The notes under the pieces are model-generated. The model made no database searches, was not told the origin of the DNA, and was given only the letters and a program-made list of their open reading frames with translations. From positions 3,224,001-3,288,000 of the forward strand of contig NZ_CP076544.1 in the NCBI RefSeq assembly GCF_018885305.1: a stretch of DNA of 64,000 nucleotides. The letters run 5' to 3'. Below are positions 51,143-61,867 of the stretch, one piece after another. Numbering within the stretch: the first letter of the stretch is position 1; each line of letters starts with the position of its first letter. This DNA is from Curtobacterium sp. L6-1 (GTDB taxonomy: Bacteria; Actinomycetota; Actinomycetes; Actinomycetales; Microbacteriaceae). A program made the translations under genes and the position numbers.

Positions 51143-53304
51143 CGAGTGGAGCGCTTCCGTGCCGAGATCGTCCGCATGAGCACATTCTGCACGTCGGCGA
51201 GCGGCTTGCCGTCCTCGTCCGTCGAGCGTCGGGTCCACTCGCCGTCCGACTCGAGGTGCCAGGAGCTCGTCGTCTCGGCCATGGCCAGGTCGAACATCTC
51301 CTGCACCTCGTTGATGTGGGCCGGCGTCGTGAGCCGGACCAGGGCCTCCACACGGCGGTCGAGGTTGCGGTGCATCATGTCGGCGCTGCCGATGAAGACC
51401 ATCGGGTCGCCGTCGTTGTGGAACGCGAACGCACGCGAGTGCTCGAGGTACCGGCCGACCACGCTGCGGACCCGGATCGTCTCGCTGACGCCTTCGAGGC
51501 CGGGCTTGAGCGAGCAGATCCCACGGACCCAGACGTCGATCGGCACCCCGGCCTGGCTCGCGAGGTACAGCGCGTCGATGATCTGCTCGTCGACCATCGA
51601 GTTGACCTTGATGCGGATGCCCGAGGGCTTGCCGTCGCGGGCGTTCTGCGCCTCCGACTGGATGCGCTTCACCAGGCCCTTCCGCAGGTGCAGCGGGGCG
51701 ACGAGGAGCCGCTTGAACTTCTTCTCGATCGCGTACCCGGACAGCTCGTTGAACAGGCGCGTGAGGTCCTTGCCGACGGTGTCGTCCGCGGTGAACAGGC
51801 CCATGTCCTCGTAGATGCGCGAGGTCTTCGGGTTGTAGTTGCCCGTGCCGATGTGGCTGTAGTGCTTGAGGGTGCCGCCCTCCTGCCGGATGACGAGCAC
51901 CAGCTTGGAGTGGGTCTTCAGCCCGACCAGGCCGTAGACGACGTGCACGCCGGCCTTCTCGAGCTTCCGTGCCCAGGTGATGTTGTTCTGCTCGTCGAAG
52001 CGTGCCTTGATCTCGACCAGCGCGAGGACCTGCTTGCCCGCAGCGGCCGCGTCGATCAGCGCCTCGACGATCGGAGAGTCCCCGGAGGTGCGGTAGAGCG
52101 TCTGCTTGATCGCGAGCACGTTCGGGTCGGCGGCCGCCTGCTCGAGGAACGCCTGCACACTCGTCGCGAAGGACTCGTACGGGTGGTGGACCAGGACGTC
52201 GCGCGAGGCGATCGCCCGGAAGAGGTCGGGCTTCGTGTTCGGCTCGCCCGGCTGGAACTGCACCGGCGTCGTCGGCACGTGCCGCGGGTAGTGCAGATCG
52301 GGGCGAGCGAGCTTCGCGATCTCGAACAGGCCGCCGAGGTCGAGCGGCGACGGCAGTCGGTAGACCTCCTGCTCGGTGATGTCGAGCTCGCGCACCAGCA
52401 GGTCGAGCGTCACCGGGTCCATGTCCTCGGTGATCTCGAGTCGGATGGGCGGACCGAAGCGACGGCGCAGCAGTTCCCGTTCGAGCGCCTGGATCAGGTT
52501 CTCGGCCTCGTCCTCCTCGATCTCGACGTCCTCGTTGCGGGTGATGCGGAAGACGTGGTGCTCGAGCACCTCCATGCCCGGGAACAGATCGGGCAGGTGG
52601 TTCGCGATGAGGTCCTCGAGCGGGATGTACCGCAGACGGCCGGAGTTGTCGTCCGGGAGCTTGATGAACCGCGGGTAGTTCTGCGGCACCTTGAGGCGCG
52701 CGAACTCCTGCCGCTGCGACTTCGGGTTCCGCACCCGGACGGCGAGGTTCAGCGACAGACCCGAGATGTACGGGAACGGGTGGGCCGGGTCGACCGCGAG
52801 TGGCATGAGCACCGGGAAGATCTGCTCGCTGAAGTACTCGCGCATGCGCAGGCGGTCGTCCTCGCCGAGGTCCGACCAGTGTTCGACGTGGATGCCGGCG
52901 GCGTCGAGGTCCGGCTTGAGCGAGCCGATGAACGCCCTCGCGTGGCGCTCCTGCAGCTCGTGGGCCTTCATCGCGATGTCGCGGAGGACGTCGCTCGGCG
53001 CCCGACCGACGTTGGTGGGGACCGCGATGCCGGTGTCGATGCGGCGCTTCAGCCCGGCGACGCGGACCATGAAGAACTCGTCGAGGTTCGAGGCGAAGAT
53101 CGCGAGGAAGTTCGCGCGTTCGAGCAGCGGCTGTGTCCGGTCCTCGCCGAGCTCGAGCACGCGCTGGTTGAAGCGGAGCCAGCTGAGCTCACGGTCGAAG
53201 TACCGGTCCGAGGGCAGCGACTCGTGCTCGACCTCCACGACCTCGTCGAAGTCGTCGAGGTCGTTCGCGACGGAGTCGCCGTCCAGCTGCGGTTCGGTGT
53301 CCAT
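51139..53304 (-). CDS. ppk: Polyphosphate kinase 1
   Basis: Makes long-chain polyphosphate from ATP. The 721 residues show the four PPK1 regions: N-terminal [20 protein letters not shown], the [17 protein letters not shown] stretch, and H465 in [10 protein letters not shown] as the likely phosphorylated His. The C-terminal [20 protein letters not shown] lies between. ATG 53304 is chosen. Its promoter region has one GTTCACC unit (53365-53375, minus strand), a weak hint of Pho control. It overlaps the mutT1 gene and is 320 bp plus one gene from pstS. Confidence 0.96.
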   Translation of the reverse strand: MDTEPQLDGDSVANDLDDFDEVVEVEHESLPSDRYFDRELSWLRFNQRVLELGEDRTQPLLERANFLAIFASNLDEFFMVRVAGLKRRIDTGIAVPTNVGRAPSDVLRDIAMKAHELQERHARAFIGSLKPDLDAAGIHVEHWSDLGEDDRLRMREYFSEQIFPVLMPLAVDPAHPFPYISGLSLNLAVRVRNPKSQRQEFARLKVPQNYPRFIKLPDDNSGRLRYIPLEDLIANHLPDLFPGMEVLEHHVFRITRNEDVEIEEDEAENLIQALERELLRRRFGPPIRLEITEDMDPVTLDLLVRELDITEQEVYRLPSPLDLGGLFEIAKLARPDLHYPRHVPTTPVQFQPGEPNTKPDLFRAIASRDVLVHHPYESFATSVQAFLEQAAADPNVLAIKQTLYRTSGDSPIVEALIDAAAAGKQVLALVEIKARFDEQNNITWARKLEKAGVHVVYGLVGLKTHSKLVLVIRQEGGTLKHYSHIGTGNYNPKTSRIYEDMGLFTADDTVGKDLTRLFNELSGYAIEKKFKRLLVAPLHLRKGLVKRIQSEAQNARDGKPSGIRIKVNSMVDEQIIDALYLASQAGVPIDVWVRGICSLKPGLEGVSETIRVRSVVGRYLEHSRAFAFHNDGDPMVFIGSADMMHRNLDRRVEALVRLTTPAHINEVQEMFDLAMAETTSSWHLESDGEWTRRSTDEDGKPLADVQNVLMRTISARKRSTR

Positions 53305-53514
53305 GGCCACATCCTGCCACCAGCACCCTGCGCCACGAGCGCCCGAGGTTTCCCCTGTGGAGACAGCGGGTGAACGGGCGGGGGTGTGGAGGAAGAGCCG
53401 GTCGTCCACAACCGGTGACGAACGGGTGGACAGGTGGGTATGGTGGTGCGCGTCAGAGCCTCCGGGGGGATCTTCTGCGCGGGGGTGCAGGTACGAAGAG
53501 AAGAGGGGTTCACC

Positions 53515-53796
53515 ATGTCGCGTGTGCTTTCGACCGAACAGGCGAAGACCGCCATCCGCCAGATCCAGTCCATCGTGAACGGTGGGTTCACGGACCAGAT
53601 CTCGCAGCTCGACGCCCAGGGGCGCATCCTGTCCGACTCGAACGTGTGGGACGGCCCGCTGGCGTCGAACTTCCGTGGTTCGACGTGGCCGGAGACCAAG
53701 GCTGCGCTCGACAAGGCGAAGACCGAGCTCGAGCAACTCCGGACGCAGCTCGACAAGATCTCGCAGGACATCTTCACCGCGGGTGGCGGCGCGTAA
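53515..53796 (+). CDS. WXG100-like small secreted protein
   Basis: A 93-residue two-helix protein of the ESAT-6/WXG100 type, likely exported by a type VII secretion system. The turn motif is W45-D46-G47 in [11 protein letters not shown]; the second helix [20 protein letters not shown] is long and polar. The expected helices flank the turn. ATG 53515 has AGAGGGG upstream; the open frame extends further but lacks support. It is separated by 108 bp and a strong hairpin from the RHS gene. A secretion partner for that protein is the natural inference. Confidence 0.82.
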   Translation: MSRVLSTEQAKTAIRQIQSIVNGGFTDQISQLDAQGRILSDSNVWDGPLASNFRGSTWPETKAALDKAKTELEQLRTQLDKISQDIFTAGGGA

Positions 53797-53812
53797 CACC
53801 ACACACGCAGCG

Positions 53813-53844
53813 CCCGGGTCGCCGATGAGCATCGGCGGCCCGGG
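53813..53844 (+). terminator. Hairpin between WXG100 and RHS genes
   Basis: CCCGGGTCGCCGAT (53813-53826) pairs with 53831-53844 over 14 positions (one G-U), loop GAGC. A second short hairpin, CCGCGTC/GACGCGG, follows at 53848-53862. Partial termination would make WXG100 more abundant than the toxin. Confidence 0.65.
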
Positions 53845-53904
53845 TTCCCGCGTCCGACGCGGACCATCACGACCAGCACCACTTCTTCCGGGGGGACGAC
53901 AACC

Positions 53905-56900
53905 GTGTCAGGACAGCTGCACGCCAACACCGATCCGATCGAGTTCGACAACGCCACCGCCGACGCGCTCGCCAGCGCGATGCGCAGCGCGGCGAGTGCG
54001 ATCGACGGCCAGCTCGGGAGTCGCCAGTCGTACGTGTCGACGGCCTCGATGGAGTTCCGCGGCCACTTCTCGCAGCTCTTCACCGCGAACGCGAGCATCG
54101 CGAAGAGTGATGCCTCCACCATCTCGGACATGATGCGCACGGTCGCGGGTTGGGTCGACGAGATGAAGCAGGCTGCCGCGGAGGAACGCGAACGCCGCCG
54201 CAAGGCTCGCGAGTGGGAAGAGCAGCAGGCAGACCGCAACGGCTTCGAGAAGTGGCGGGACGACTTCTTCGGGACGGGGAACCCTCCCGACATCGAGAAC
54301 GAGGACGCTCCGTCCTTCCCCTCTGCGGATGCGCAGCCGAAGCCGCGCCAGACTCCGTCACCGGGCTCCGGCTCGGGAGGAGGGGGAACGTCCTCGGCGA
54401 AGCCCGAGGACCTCCGGTCCTTCGCGACCGGCTCAGCGACGTTGAACACCGAGTTGTCCGGCAAGCCCGGGGTGCTCCGCGGCAAGCTGTCCGACTTCGC
54501 GTCCCGCTGCTCGTGGGGCACGATCAACGCCGACGGGCTCGTCACCGGCTTCGAGCGGTGGCTGGCGGCCAACGACCAGGACGTCGCCTGGGCGAAGACC
54601 ATCGCCGACGCCTTCGCCGCCGCCGGGGGCGAGGGCTCGGTCTCGACCGTGTCCGACGCTGCGCTCGGCGCAGCCCTGCAGGCTGCGGGCGTTTCGGCCA
54701 ACCGGACCGACCTGCAGATCGACCCGCCCACCGCCTACGGCGCGCAGCCGACGACCGGCTACTCGATGGACCCGGTCAACACGACGACCGGCAACTTCCT
54801 CGAGCCGGAGCTCGATCTCTCCTTCGACGGTGCAGCCGCGTCCCTCCGGATCTCGCGCATGTACAACTCCCTCGACCGTCGCGTCGGGGTGTTCGGTCCC
54901 GGGTGGGCGTCCGTCCTCGAGACCCGGCTGCTCCTCGATGACGAGGGCGCGTCCTTCGTCGGCGCCGACGGCCGGCTCGTCCGCTTCCCCCGGTCCGGCA
55001 CCGGTTGGGCGCGCGGTGTCGGTGAGAACCGGTGGCTCGCGGCGGAGGGCGAGCTCCTGGTCGTACGGGACAACGAGGGTGGCCGCATCGACTTCACCCC
55101 GGCTGGTCTCTGGGTCGGCGAGAGTGCCGGACCCGGCACCGCCGTGTCGGTGGAACGCGACGCTGCCGGTGCGGTCGTGCGTCTCCGGCACGAACGCGGT
55201 CGCTCCGTGGACGTCGAGTACGTCCACGGTCGTGTCGCCGTCCTGCGGGCCTCCGACGGGCGCCGGGTGGAGTACGAGTACGACGACCGCGGGCGTCTGG
55301 TCTCGGCCGCGACCCCGCACGGGACCAGGACGTACGGCTGGGACGACGACGACCTCATCGTGACGGTCACGAGTGCCGACGGCGTGCGCGAGGTCGACAA
55401 CGTGTACGACGCGCAGCGTCGTGTCGTCGAGCAGACCAGCCCCCACGGCCGTCGGGTCCGGTTCGCCTACCTCCCCGGCCGCGTGACCGTGGTCTCCGAC
55501 CAGGACGGAACGCGTTCCGACTCCTGGATCGCCGACCCGAAGGGTCGACTCGTCGGGGTCATCGACTCGGACGACCGTCGACAGTCGATGAGCTACGACC
55601 AGCACGGCAACCTCGTGTCGGCGACGGAACGCGACGGTTCGGTCACCGTGCACGCCTACGACGCACGGGGCCGCCGTACGAGGACGGTCACGCCGACCGG
55701 GGGTGACCTCACGTACGGCTACGACGACGCCGACCGAGTCACGACCGTCGTCACGGAGAGCGGCAGCGTCGTCACGTACGAGTACGAGGGTGACGAGCGT
55801 GACCCGGCGGTCGTCACCGACCCGATGGGCGGCCGGACCGAACTCACCTGGGACCGCGGCCTGCTCGTACGGGTCGTCGACCCCACCGGTGTCACGCTCA
55901 GCCTCGACCACGACGCGTGGGGCGAGCTCGTCGCCGTGACGAACGCCGCCGGGGACGTCGCACGGATCGAGCGGGACGCCGCCGGTCACGCCGTCGCGAC
56001 CATCAGCCCCACCGGCGCCCGCACGGAGTACCGCTACGGAGCCGACGGTCAGGTCGTCGCTCGCCGAGACCCCGACGGCGCGACGTGGTCGGTCGAGTAC
56101 AGCGCGGGTGGGCGCGTCAGCGCCGTCACCGACCCGATCGGTGCGCGGACCGTCCTCGCCTACAGCCCGGACGGCGAACTCGCCTCCACGACCGACGCGC
56201 TCGGACGGACCACTCGTCGGACGTACGACGACCAGGCCAACCCGCTGCAGGTCACCCTGCCGAGCGGTGCATCCTGGACCTTCGCGCACGACGCCTTGTC
56301 GCGCCTCCAGTCCGTCGTCGACCCCACCGGCGCAGTGTGGCGCCGGGAGTACGGGGTCAACGGCGACCTGCGCGCCGTCACCGACCCCACCGGCGTCCGC
56401 AAGGAGTTCTCGGACGACCCGGCCACCGGCATCTCCACGTTGTCGGACGCGTTCGCGACGACCACGGTCCGGTCCGACGAGTTCGGACGCCCCGTCGAGG
56501 TGACGTCCGACGAGACCGGTTCCGAACTCGTCACGTACGACGCGTGTGGCCGACCGGTCGAGCTGGTGGACGGTGAGGGAGGCCTCACCCGCATCGAGCG
56601 AGACATGAGCGGTCGGATCAGCGCCATCGTGTCACCGAGCGGTGGCCGGACGACCTACGAGTACGACGCCTGCGGCCGGCCGTCGGCCGCCACCGACCAC
56701 CTCGGCGCCCGGACGACGATCACCTACGACGCAGACTCACGGGTCGTCGCGCGGACCCTGCCGACGGGTGACGTCGAGCGCATCGAGTACGACGTCGTCG
56801 GGCGCGTCGTCGCGCGGACCACACCGGGAGACGGAACGGCTCGCTACCGCTGGGACGCAGCCGGGAGGCTCGTCTCCGTCCACGACGCACGTCACGGCCG

Positions 56901-59253
56901 ACGTCGGTTCCGCTACGACGCAGCGGGTCAGCTCATCGAGGCCGAGAACGGCCTGGGCGGAGTGACCGCCTACGCGTACGACGCCGACGGGCGCGTGACC
57001 AGCGCGACCGACCCGGTGGGTGGTGTCACCCGGTACGCCTACGACGCTGCCGGACGGCTGATCGGCATCACGGACCCGCTGGGCAGGACGACCACCGCAC
57101 GACTCGACGCCGCCGGCCGTCGCATCCAGCAGACGGACCCCGACGGCGGGGTGGTCGAGTGGGCGTACGACGCAGCAGGACGTGAACAGCGGCTCTCGGT
57201 GGACGGCGTCCTCGTGGCGGAGACCACGCACGACAGGGCGCGACGGACCGTCGTCGTCACCGACCACACGCGTGGCCCCGGGCGGGACATCGAGCACGAG
57301 CTGTGCTTCGACCGGCGGGGGCTGCTCGTCCGGCGGAGCCGTGGTGGGCGGGCGATGTCGTGGGAGCACGACGTGGACGGCCGTCGTGCTGCCCGTACGG
57401 ACCCCGACGGCAACCGCACGACCTGGCGCAGGGACGCCGCCGGCCGCGTCGTCGGCGTCGAGCGGGAAGGGCTCGCGCCCGCCACGTTCACCCTGGACGC
57501 CCTCGGGCGCGTCGTCCAGGCTTTGACCGGTGACGTCGTCCAGTCGTGGTCGTACGAGCGCGGGACGCTCGTCGAGCACACCGTGACCACGCCGGAGGGC
57601 GGCACGACGACCCGCATCGACCACGACGAGGACGACCGCATCGCGGCGATCACCGGCGCGGACGGCCGCAGGACCTACGTCCACGACGCCGCCGCGCAGC
57701 TCGTCAGCGCCCTCGACGACAGCGGCCGTGGTCGGACCTGGCGGTACGACGCGGCCGGGCGCCTCGTCGCCGAGACCGTCGACGGTGCCGAACTCCGGCA
57801 CGAGTACGACGCCGCCGGGCAACTCGTCGCCACCACCGGCGCTGACGGTGCGCGGACCGAGTACGTGCACGACGGACTCGGACGGCGCGTCCGGCGGACT
57901 GCTCCGGACGGTTCGACCACCGAGTACGCGTGGTCGGACCTCGGATTCCTCGCCGGTGTCGTCGAGCGGGACCCGCTGTACGACGAGACCGGCCGACTCG
58001 ACGTGTGGACCGACGCCCTCGGTGAGGTCGCGGAAGTCGGAGGAGTCGACACCTGGTGGGACACCGCCGCGGATGTCCCGGTCCTGACCTCGGTCGGCGC
58101 GACGCCGGTGCTGGAGGCCCCGGGCGGGATCCTCGCCGTCGACGGGAGCTGGACAGCAGCGAACTGGCGCGGGGCGCGTGCGACAGATGCGACCGATCCC
58201 TGGGCTCTCCTCGCATCGACCAACGGGATCGGCGGCGGACCTGCGCTGCCGTCCGGTGTCGGGCTGACTCCGGGCGGAAGCCTGAGCATCGGGGGGATGG
58301 AGTGGCTCGGGGCACGGGTGTACGACCCCGTGGCGAAGGGCTTCCTCTCGACGGACCCGCTCGCGCCGGTCGTCGGAGCTGGGTGGTCGGGAAACCCCTA
58401 CTCGTACGCGGGGAACGACCCGCTGCACGCGGTCGACCCGCTGGGGCTGCGGCCGGCGACGGACAAGGACCTGCAGGCGTACCGGGATGCGCACCAGGGT
58501 TCGCTCAAGACGTGGGCGGATGAGCATGCGTACGTGATCGCGGGGGCAGCGTTGGTCGTCGGCGTGGCTCTCATGTTCACGGGCGTCGGCGGGCCGGCAG
58601 GCATCGCCCTCATGGCGGCTTCTGGCGCACTGATCTCCGGCGGAGTGTCGGTCGCGAGCCAGAAAGCGCAGTCCGGTTCTGTCGACTGGGGCAAAGCCGG
58701 AGTCGACACGGTGATCGGGGCAGTGGGAGGGGCAGCCGGAGGAGGTGCCGCCCTCGGGCTGTCGAAGCTCGCGCCGGCTGCCGGCAATCTCGGCGGAACG
58801 GCGGTGCAACGTGCGGTCACGCCGGTGTTCTCGTCGGCGGGACGATCAGCGGTCGCTGCCGGGACATCCGGTGCGGCTTCCAACATGACCGACTACGCCT
58901 TCAACGGCAAGAACCAGACGGTCGGCGGATACATCCAGAACGCGGCGACCGGCTTCGGTACTGGAGCGGCCTTCAGCCTCGGCTCAGGCAGAGCGAGCGG
59001 TGCAGTCATGGACCGGCTCGGCATCGAGCCTCGATTCCCTACCGGACGACACGTCGACATCGGCGATCACGCCATGGCTCCGAACGTCGCCCGGTGGAAC
59101 ACCGCGGTCGATGGGGTAGTCGACCACGTCGCGGGAGGGGTGGGCAGCGTGGTGAACGACGTCCTCGTCGGTAAGGATCCAGGAGACTATCTGCAGGACG
59201 GGATCAACGGCGCGATCTCCGGTGCGAGCGGACCAACAGTTCCGCTGCACTGA
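53905..59253 (+). CDS. RHS-repeat polymorphic toxin-like protein
   Basis: Giant 1,782-residue protein. Order: helical WXG/LXG-like N-terminus (about 1-115) with a charged coiled segment ([16 protein letters not shown]); a Pro/Gly-rich linker (about 145-170); a DUF6531-like start near 290 ([19 protein letters not shown]); then many YD/RHS repeats (about 380-1400). The RHS-associated core ([37 protein letters not shown]) ends near residue 1515. The last 267 residues are a Gly/Ala-rich hydrophobic zipper followed by an unrecognised tail. Lacking a Sec signal, it is probably exported via WXG100 partners. GTG start after GGGGGG. Confidence 0.9.
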   Translation: MSGQLHANTDPIEFDNATADALASAMRSAASAIDGQLGSRQSYVSTASMEFRGHFSQLFTANASIAKSDASTISDMMRTVAGWVDEMKQAAAEERERRRKAREWEEQQADRNGFEKWRDDFFGTGNPPDIENEDAPSFPSADAQPKPRQTPSPGSGSGGGGTSSAKPEDLRSFATGSATLNTELSGKPGVLRGKLSDFASRCSWGTINADGLVTGFERWLAANDQDVAWAKTIADAFAAAGGEGSVSTVSDAALGAALQAAGVSANRTDLQIDPPTAYGAQPTTGYSMDPVNTTTGNFLEPELDLSFDGAAASLRISRMYNSLDRRVGVFGPGWASVLETRLLLDDEGASFVGADGRLVRFPRSGTGWARGVGENRWLAAEGELLVVRDNEGGRIDFTPAGLWVGESAGPGTAVSVERDAAGAVVRLRHERGRSVDVEYVHGRVAVLRASDGRRVEYEYDDRGRLVSAATPHGTRTYGWDDDDLIVTVTSADGVREVDNVYDAQRRVVEQTSPHGRRVRFAYLPGRVTVVSDQDGTRSDSWIADPKGRLVGVIDSDDRRQSMSYDQHGNLVSATERDGSVTVHAYDARGRRTRTVTPTGGDLTYGYDDADRVTTVVTESGSVVTYEYEGDERDPAVVTDPMGGRTELTWDRGLLVRVVDPTGVTLSLDHDAWGELVAVTNAAGDVARIERDAAGHAVATISPTGARTEYRYGADGQVVARRDPDGATWSVEYSAGGRVSAVTDPIGARTVLAYSPDGELASTTDALGRTTRRTYDDQANPLQVTLPSGASWTFAHDALSRLQSVVDPTGAVWRREYGVNGDLRAVTDPTGVRKEFSDDPATGISTLSDAFATTTVRSDEFGRPVEVTSDETGSELVTYDACGRPVELVDGEGGLTRIERDMSGRISAIVSPSGGRTTYEYDACGRPSAATDHLGARTTITYDADSRVVARTLPTGDVERIEYDVVGRVVARTTPGDGTARYRWDAAGRLVSVHDARHGRRRFRYDAAGQLIEAENGLGGVTAYAYDADGRVTSATDPVGGVTRYAYDAAGRLIGITDPLGRTTTARLDAAGRRIQQTDPDGGVVEWAYDAAGREQRLSVDGVLVAETTHDRARRTVVVTDHTRGPGRDIEHELCFDRRGLLVRRSRGGRAMSWEHDVDGRRAARTDPDGNRTTWRRDAAGRVVGVEREGLAPATFTLDALGRVVQALTGDVVQSWSYERGTLVEHTVTTPEGGTTTRIDHDEDDRIAAITGADGRRTYVHDAAAQLVSALDDSGRGRTWRYDAAGRLVAETVDGAELRHEYDAAGQLVATTGADGARTEYVHDGLGRRVRRTAPDGSTTEYAWSDLGFLAGVVERDPLYDETGRLDVWTDALGEVAEVGGVDTWWDTAADVPVLTSVGATPVLEAPGGILAVDGSWTAANWRGARATDATDPWALLASTNGIGGGPALPSGVGLTPGGSLSIGGMEWLGARVYDPVAKGFLSTDPLAPVVGAGWSGNPYSYAGNDPLHAVDPLGLRPATDKDLQAYRDAHQGSLKTWADEHAYVIAGAALVVGVALMFTGVGGPAGIALMAASGALISGGVSVASQKAQSGSVDWGKAGVDTVIGAVGGAAGGGAALGLSKLAPAAGNLGGTAVQRAVTPVFSSAGRSAVAAGTSGAASNMTDYAFNGKNQTVGGYIQNAATGFGTGAAFSLGSGRASGAVMDRLGIEPRFPTGRHVDIGDHAMAPNVARWNTAVDGVVDHVAGGVGSVVNDVLVGKDPGDYLQDGINGAISGASGPTVPLH

Positions 59254-59288
59254 GTCCGCCGCTGATCCGAACGATGATGGGAATGACC

Positions 59289-59735
59289 ATGGCCGCATCC
59301 ACGAAGACCGATGCCAGTGCGAAGCCGAGGCGCTCGAAGCGACGTGACCGTTTCGTCGCGATCGGGATCCTCGTACTGGTGGTCCTGGTCCCAGTGCTCG
59401 TCATCTTCGTCGGTCCGATCACGTTGAAGGCCTACGACGCTTCCCACCGGGTCGAGGTGTCGTGCGAAGTGCTTTCCGCACGAACGGGCGTTGGTTCGTC
59501 GCACTCAGTCAAGGGCATCGGTTCGTCGACCAATCAGGTCGTGATCGAGACTTCTGACTGCGGGACGTTGACGTTGCGCTGGGGCGTGACGAGGGACAAC
59601 AAAGAATCAATCGCTGACGGGTTCGCGCCCGGGACGACGTGGAAGTTCGATGTCGGTGCAGGTTCGTACCGGCTGCACCCGTTCTTGAACACCATTCGCC
59701 AGGCTGTCTTCGTGAAGGACTTCCGACGAGCGTGA
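59289..59735 (+). CDS. Small membrane protein, candidate immunity protein
   Basis: A 148-residue protein with one N-terminal transmembrane helix (IGILVLVVLVPVLVIFV) and an exported domain containing SCEVLSARTGVGSSHSVKGI and TSDCGTLTLRWGVTRDNK. It begins 35 bp after the RHS stop, the usual place for the cognate immunity gene; its C-terminal domain recurs in two decayed copies and one intact paralogue downstream. Several ATGs (59274, 59277, 59283, 59289) are possible; 59289 has GGGA upstream. Not recognised as a named family; the immunity role is inferred. Confidence 0.65.
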   Translation: MAASTKTDASAKPRRSKRRDRFVAIGILVLVVLVPVLVIFVGPITLKAYDASHRVEVSCEVLSARTGVGSSHSVKGIGSSTNQVVIETSDCGTLTLRWGVTRDNKESIADGFAPGTTWKFDVGAGSYRLHPFLNTIRQAVFVKDFRRA

Positions 59736-59993
59736 ACCCGGTGACGGGTGCTGGAGGAAACGTTGGGTCGAGCACTTCCGGTAGGGAAATTGGATCGCCG
59801 TTCGGTCAGGTCGCGATCACGACGAAGGAGTGCGGTCCGCTCATCCTCCGGCGAGGGGTGACAGCAGACAACAAGGCGATCGCCGCGAGGCTCGACTCGG
59901 ATCGACATCGGCGAATCCTCGGTCCGGTACAGGGAAGCTCTTGTGCGTCTGCGCGAGGAAGTGATCGTCTTCGGTTTCTCGGAGGATCCGTGA
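59736..59993 (+). pseudogene. Truncated, frameshifted copy of the immunity-like domain
   Basis: The DNA matches 61207-61480 in long blocks, including 41 identical bases (59946-59986 versus 61431-61471). It lacks the membrane-helix part and shifts frame after codons for VTADNKAIAAR, so the remaining end is read out of frame. A residual 92-codon GTG frame (59732-60010) overlaps the preceding stop but only its first part is homologous. Confidence 0.8.
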
Positions 59994-60034
59994 CGAGGCT
60001 CAGTTCATGATGCGTCCGGGATTGGAACGGCACA

Positions 60035-60403
60035 GTGAGTAGGACGGTTGAATCTGGTACTTTCCAGCAGCCAAGTTCGCTCGTGTTGGGATCTGTTTCG
60101 GTGCTGACGGCAGTCATCTTCCCCGTCCTTTCCGTCGGCGATCGCGTTGGCGGCGCTCTCCCCGTCGCGCTGATCGGTGCCGCTGGCGGGGTGATTCTCA
60201 TCGGAGGGGTCTTCTGTCTCTGCCGCGCCAGCATCGGTACACCGGTGCTGGTGATCTCGATGCTTGCTCTCATGTTCGTCAGTCGCCAGATCGGCGGGAT
60301 TTGGCTGCTCCTCATCCCCAGCTACATCCTGAGTGCTTTCGGCAGCGCAGTGCTCGGAGGGCATCTCAGATTTCTTCGTACTCGAGGCGCGAAGAGGCGC
60401 TGA
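60035..60403 (+). CDS. Small polytopic membrane protein (N-terminal half of a paralogue)
   Basis: A 122-residue protein with about four hydrophobic segments, beginning MSRTVESG and ending RFLRTRGAKRR. Its layout matches the N-terminal membrane half of the intact paralogue at 60735 (MSRTTVIW, then four helices). It may still be a functional membrane protein or the 5' part of a broken gene, as its C-terminal domain lies out of frame downstream. GTG 60035 has GGAACGG upstream. Function unknown. Confidence 0.55.
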   Translation: MSRTVESGTFQQPSSLVLGSVSVLTAVIFPVLSVGDRVGGALPVALIGAAGGVILIGGVFCLCRASIGTPVLVISMLALMFVSRQIGGIWLLLIPSYILSAFGSAVLGGHLRFLRTRGAKRR

Positions 60404-60699
60404 TGTCTCCGCGCTCTTCGCCTTCGTGCTGCTTCTCGTCTTGTTGGGACCCACGATTTCAAGAACTACGACAGCGCGCAGAGAACGACGATCGGTTGCA
60501 AGTTGACAGCGGCTTGCGCCGGTGCCACTTCAGTCGATCGTCGACCGGAGTCGGCACGTCCGCGAACCAGGTCGAGCACCGTTCGCCAGATTGTGGCTCG
60601 CTCGTGATGAGCGGAGGGCTGACCACCGAGGCGGCCGAGAAGAAGGCGGACGAGGTCGAAATCGGTGAGCGCTACGACGTCGAGATCGATGGTCAATGA
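60404..60699 (+). pseudogene. Frameshifted C-terminal half of an immunity-like paralogue
   Basis: Three frames together rebuild the family: a hydrophobic stretch ALFAFVLLLVLLGPT in one frame (from 60411), FKNYDSAQRTTIGCKLTAAC in another (from 60458), and STGVGTSANQV with PDCGSLVMSGGL in the third (from about 60541). Multiple frameshifts after the 60403 stop indicate decay. The last frame ends in an ATGA overlap (60696-60699) with an in-frame ATG of the next gene. Confidence 0.72.
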
Positions 60700-60734
60700 C
60701 TGAACCCGGACCGCGTCGACACAAGTTGAGGCCG

Positions 60735-61478
60735 ATGTCCCGGACGACGGTGATCTGGAACTCAGGAATCGTGGTTGTCTTCCTCGCCCTGGCACTTGCC
60801 GCTGCGCTGCGCGGTGCCACACCGATCGACCGGACGCTTTCGAGCGTCGTGCTCCCGTTCGTCGTCGGCGCCGTGTTCGCAGCATTCGGGCGCGGGTGGC
60901 TCCTGGGCGTGCTCATGCTCGTTGCGGTTGGCGTTCCTCTTCTCGACATGGCCGGGCTGACGGACTTCCCTCTTGCGAGAGCCGGCTGGTTCTTGTCCGT
61001 CCTGGCGGGGTGGTTCGTCGGCGCCATGATCGGACAGCAACGCGGCCAGCGCAGAACGACACCAGGGGTGGGAGCGCAACGGCGCCGCGGGAACGTGCTG
61101 GTCATCTTGATGTTGAGCGCGATGGCGCTCGTCACCGTGGTGATCCTCGGCGGTTCGTGGGCATGGAAGGCCTACGACCGCGCGCACGTGATCTCCGTCA
61201 CGTGCACCGTGACGGGTGCCGAAGGAGACATCGGATCGAGCACTTCCGGCAAGGGAATCGGATCCTCATTCGACCAGGTGGCGATCATGACGAAGGAGTG
61301 TGGTCCGCTCATCCTCCGTCGAGGGGTGACAGCAGACAACAAGGATGCGATCGCTGCGAAGCTCGAAGCAGGAGGCTCGACTCGGTTCCAGATCGGCGAA
61401 GCGTCGTTCCGGTACCGGGAGGCCCTTGTTCGTCTGCGCGAGGAAGTGATCGTCTTCGGTTTCTCGGAGGAACCGTGA
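60735..61478 (+). CDS. Polytopic membrane protein, intact immunity-like paralogue
   Basis: A 247-residue membrane protein: about four N-terminal helices (residues 5-100), a basic loop (GQQRGQRRTTPGVGAQRRRG), a fifth helix near 125, then an exported domain with SCTVTGAEGDIG... and TKECGPLILRRGVTADNKDA homologous to the protein at 59289. It differs from that protein by the extra helices. ATG 60735 is supported by the MSRT start shared with the 60035 paralogue and by a GAGG site; ATG 60696 overlaps the remnant's stop. Role inferred from the RHS context. Confidence 0.65.
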   Translation: MSRTTVIWNSGIVVVFLALALAAALRGATPIDRTLSSVVLPFVVGAVFAAFGRGWLLGVLMLVAVGVPLLDMAGLTDFPLARAGWFLSVLAGWFVGAMIGQQRGQRRTTPGVGAQRRRGNVLVILMLSAMALVTVVILGGSWAWKAYDRAHVISVTCTVTGAEGDIGSSTSGKGIGSSFDQVAIMTKECGPLILRRGVTADNKDAIAAKLEAGGSTRFQIGEASFRYREALVRLREEVIVFGFSEEP

Positions 61479-61867
61479 CGAGGGCCTGCAGCTGGTGATC
61501 ACATCGCGTTCCCGAGAGCGAGGCGTGCTACACGGCGGATCGGTCATCAGCGCTCCGTGTGCCTCACCGGACGGAACAAGATGGCCCTGCCTGACCGTGA
61601 TCCACGGCTCGGGCCAACGGTGCACTGAGGACGCTGCTTCCGCCGGGCGGATCCTTCCTGAGTGGACGGTCCTCGCCCGGGCTCTGGCGCAGTCGGCGTG
61701 GCCCGGTCTCGTTGACCGCTGCACTGCACGCCGAACGGCCCGCGGGTCGTCGCCGTTGGTCGTGTCGCCCGAACGGGGGACTCGGGTGCCTGTGGACAGT
61801 CGTCCCTCCGCCGTGCAGCCCCGTTAGGATCAAGGCGCTTGTCGGTTCTTGAGGGGGACGGTCGTCA
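61479..61867. other. 389-bp gap without a recognised gene
   Basis: No supported gene, repeat or hairpin was seen. It is somewhat less GC-rich than most of the window. The last bases carry a ribosome site (GAGGGGGACGG) for the lipoprotein gene. Confidence 0.5.

Noticed and set aside
53365..53450. Full PHO box upstream of ppk
   Set aside because: Only one clean GTTCACC unit; neighbours do not keep the 11-nt period well enough to call.
55200..58000. Regular repeats suggestive of a CRISPR array
   Set aside because: The periodicity is protein-coding RHS repeats with degenerate spacing; no identical direct repeats with unique spacers.
54433..58809. Large antisense frames in the RHS gene (618 and 690 codons)
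   Set aside because: They follow the YD-repeat DNA in antisense and show no domain; the sense frame has all RHS motifs.
60301..60699. 133-codon open frame as a separate gene
   Set aside because: Its first part is Arg/Ser shadow of the membrane gene; only the last 50 codons match the family, so it is a remnant.
61495..61827. 110-codon plus-strand frame in the gap before the lipoprotein
   Set aside because: No ribosome site, motif or codon bias distinct from noise.
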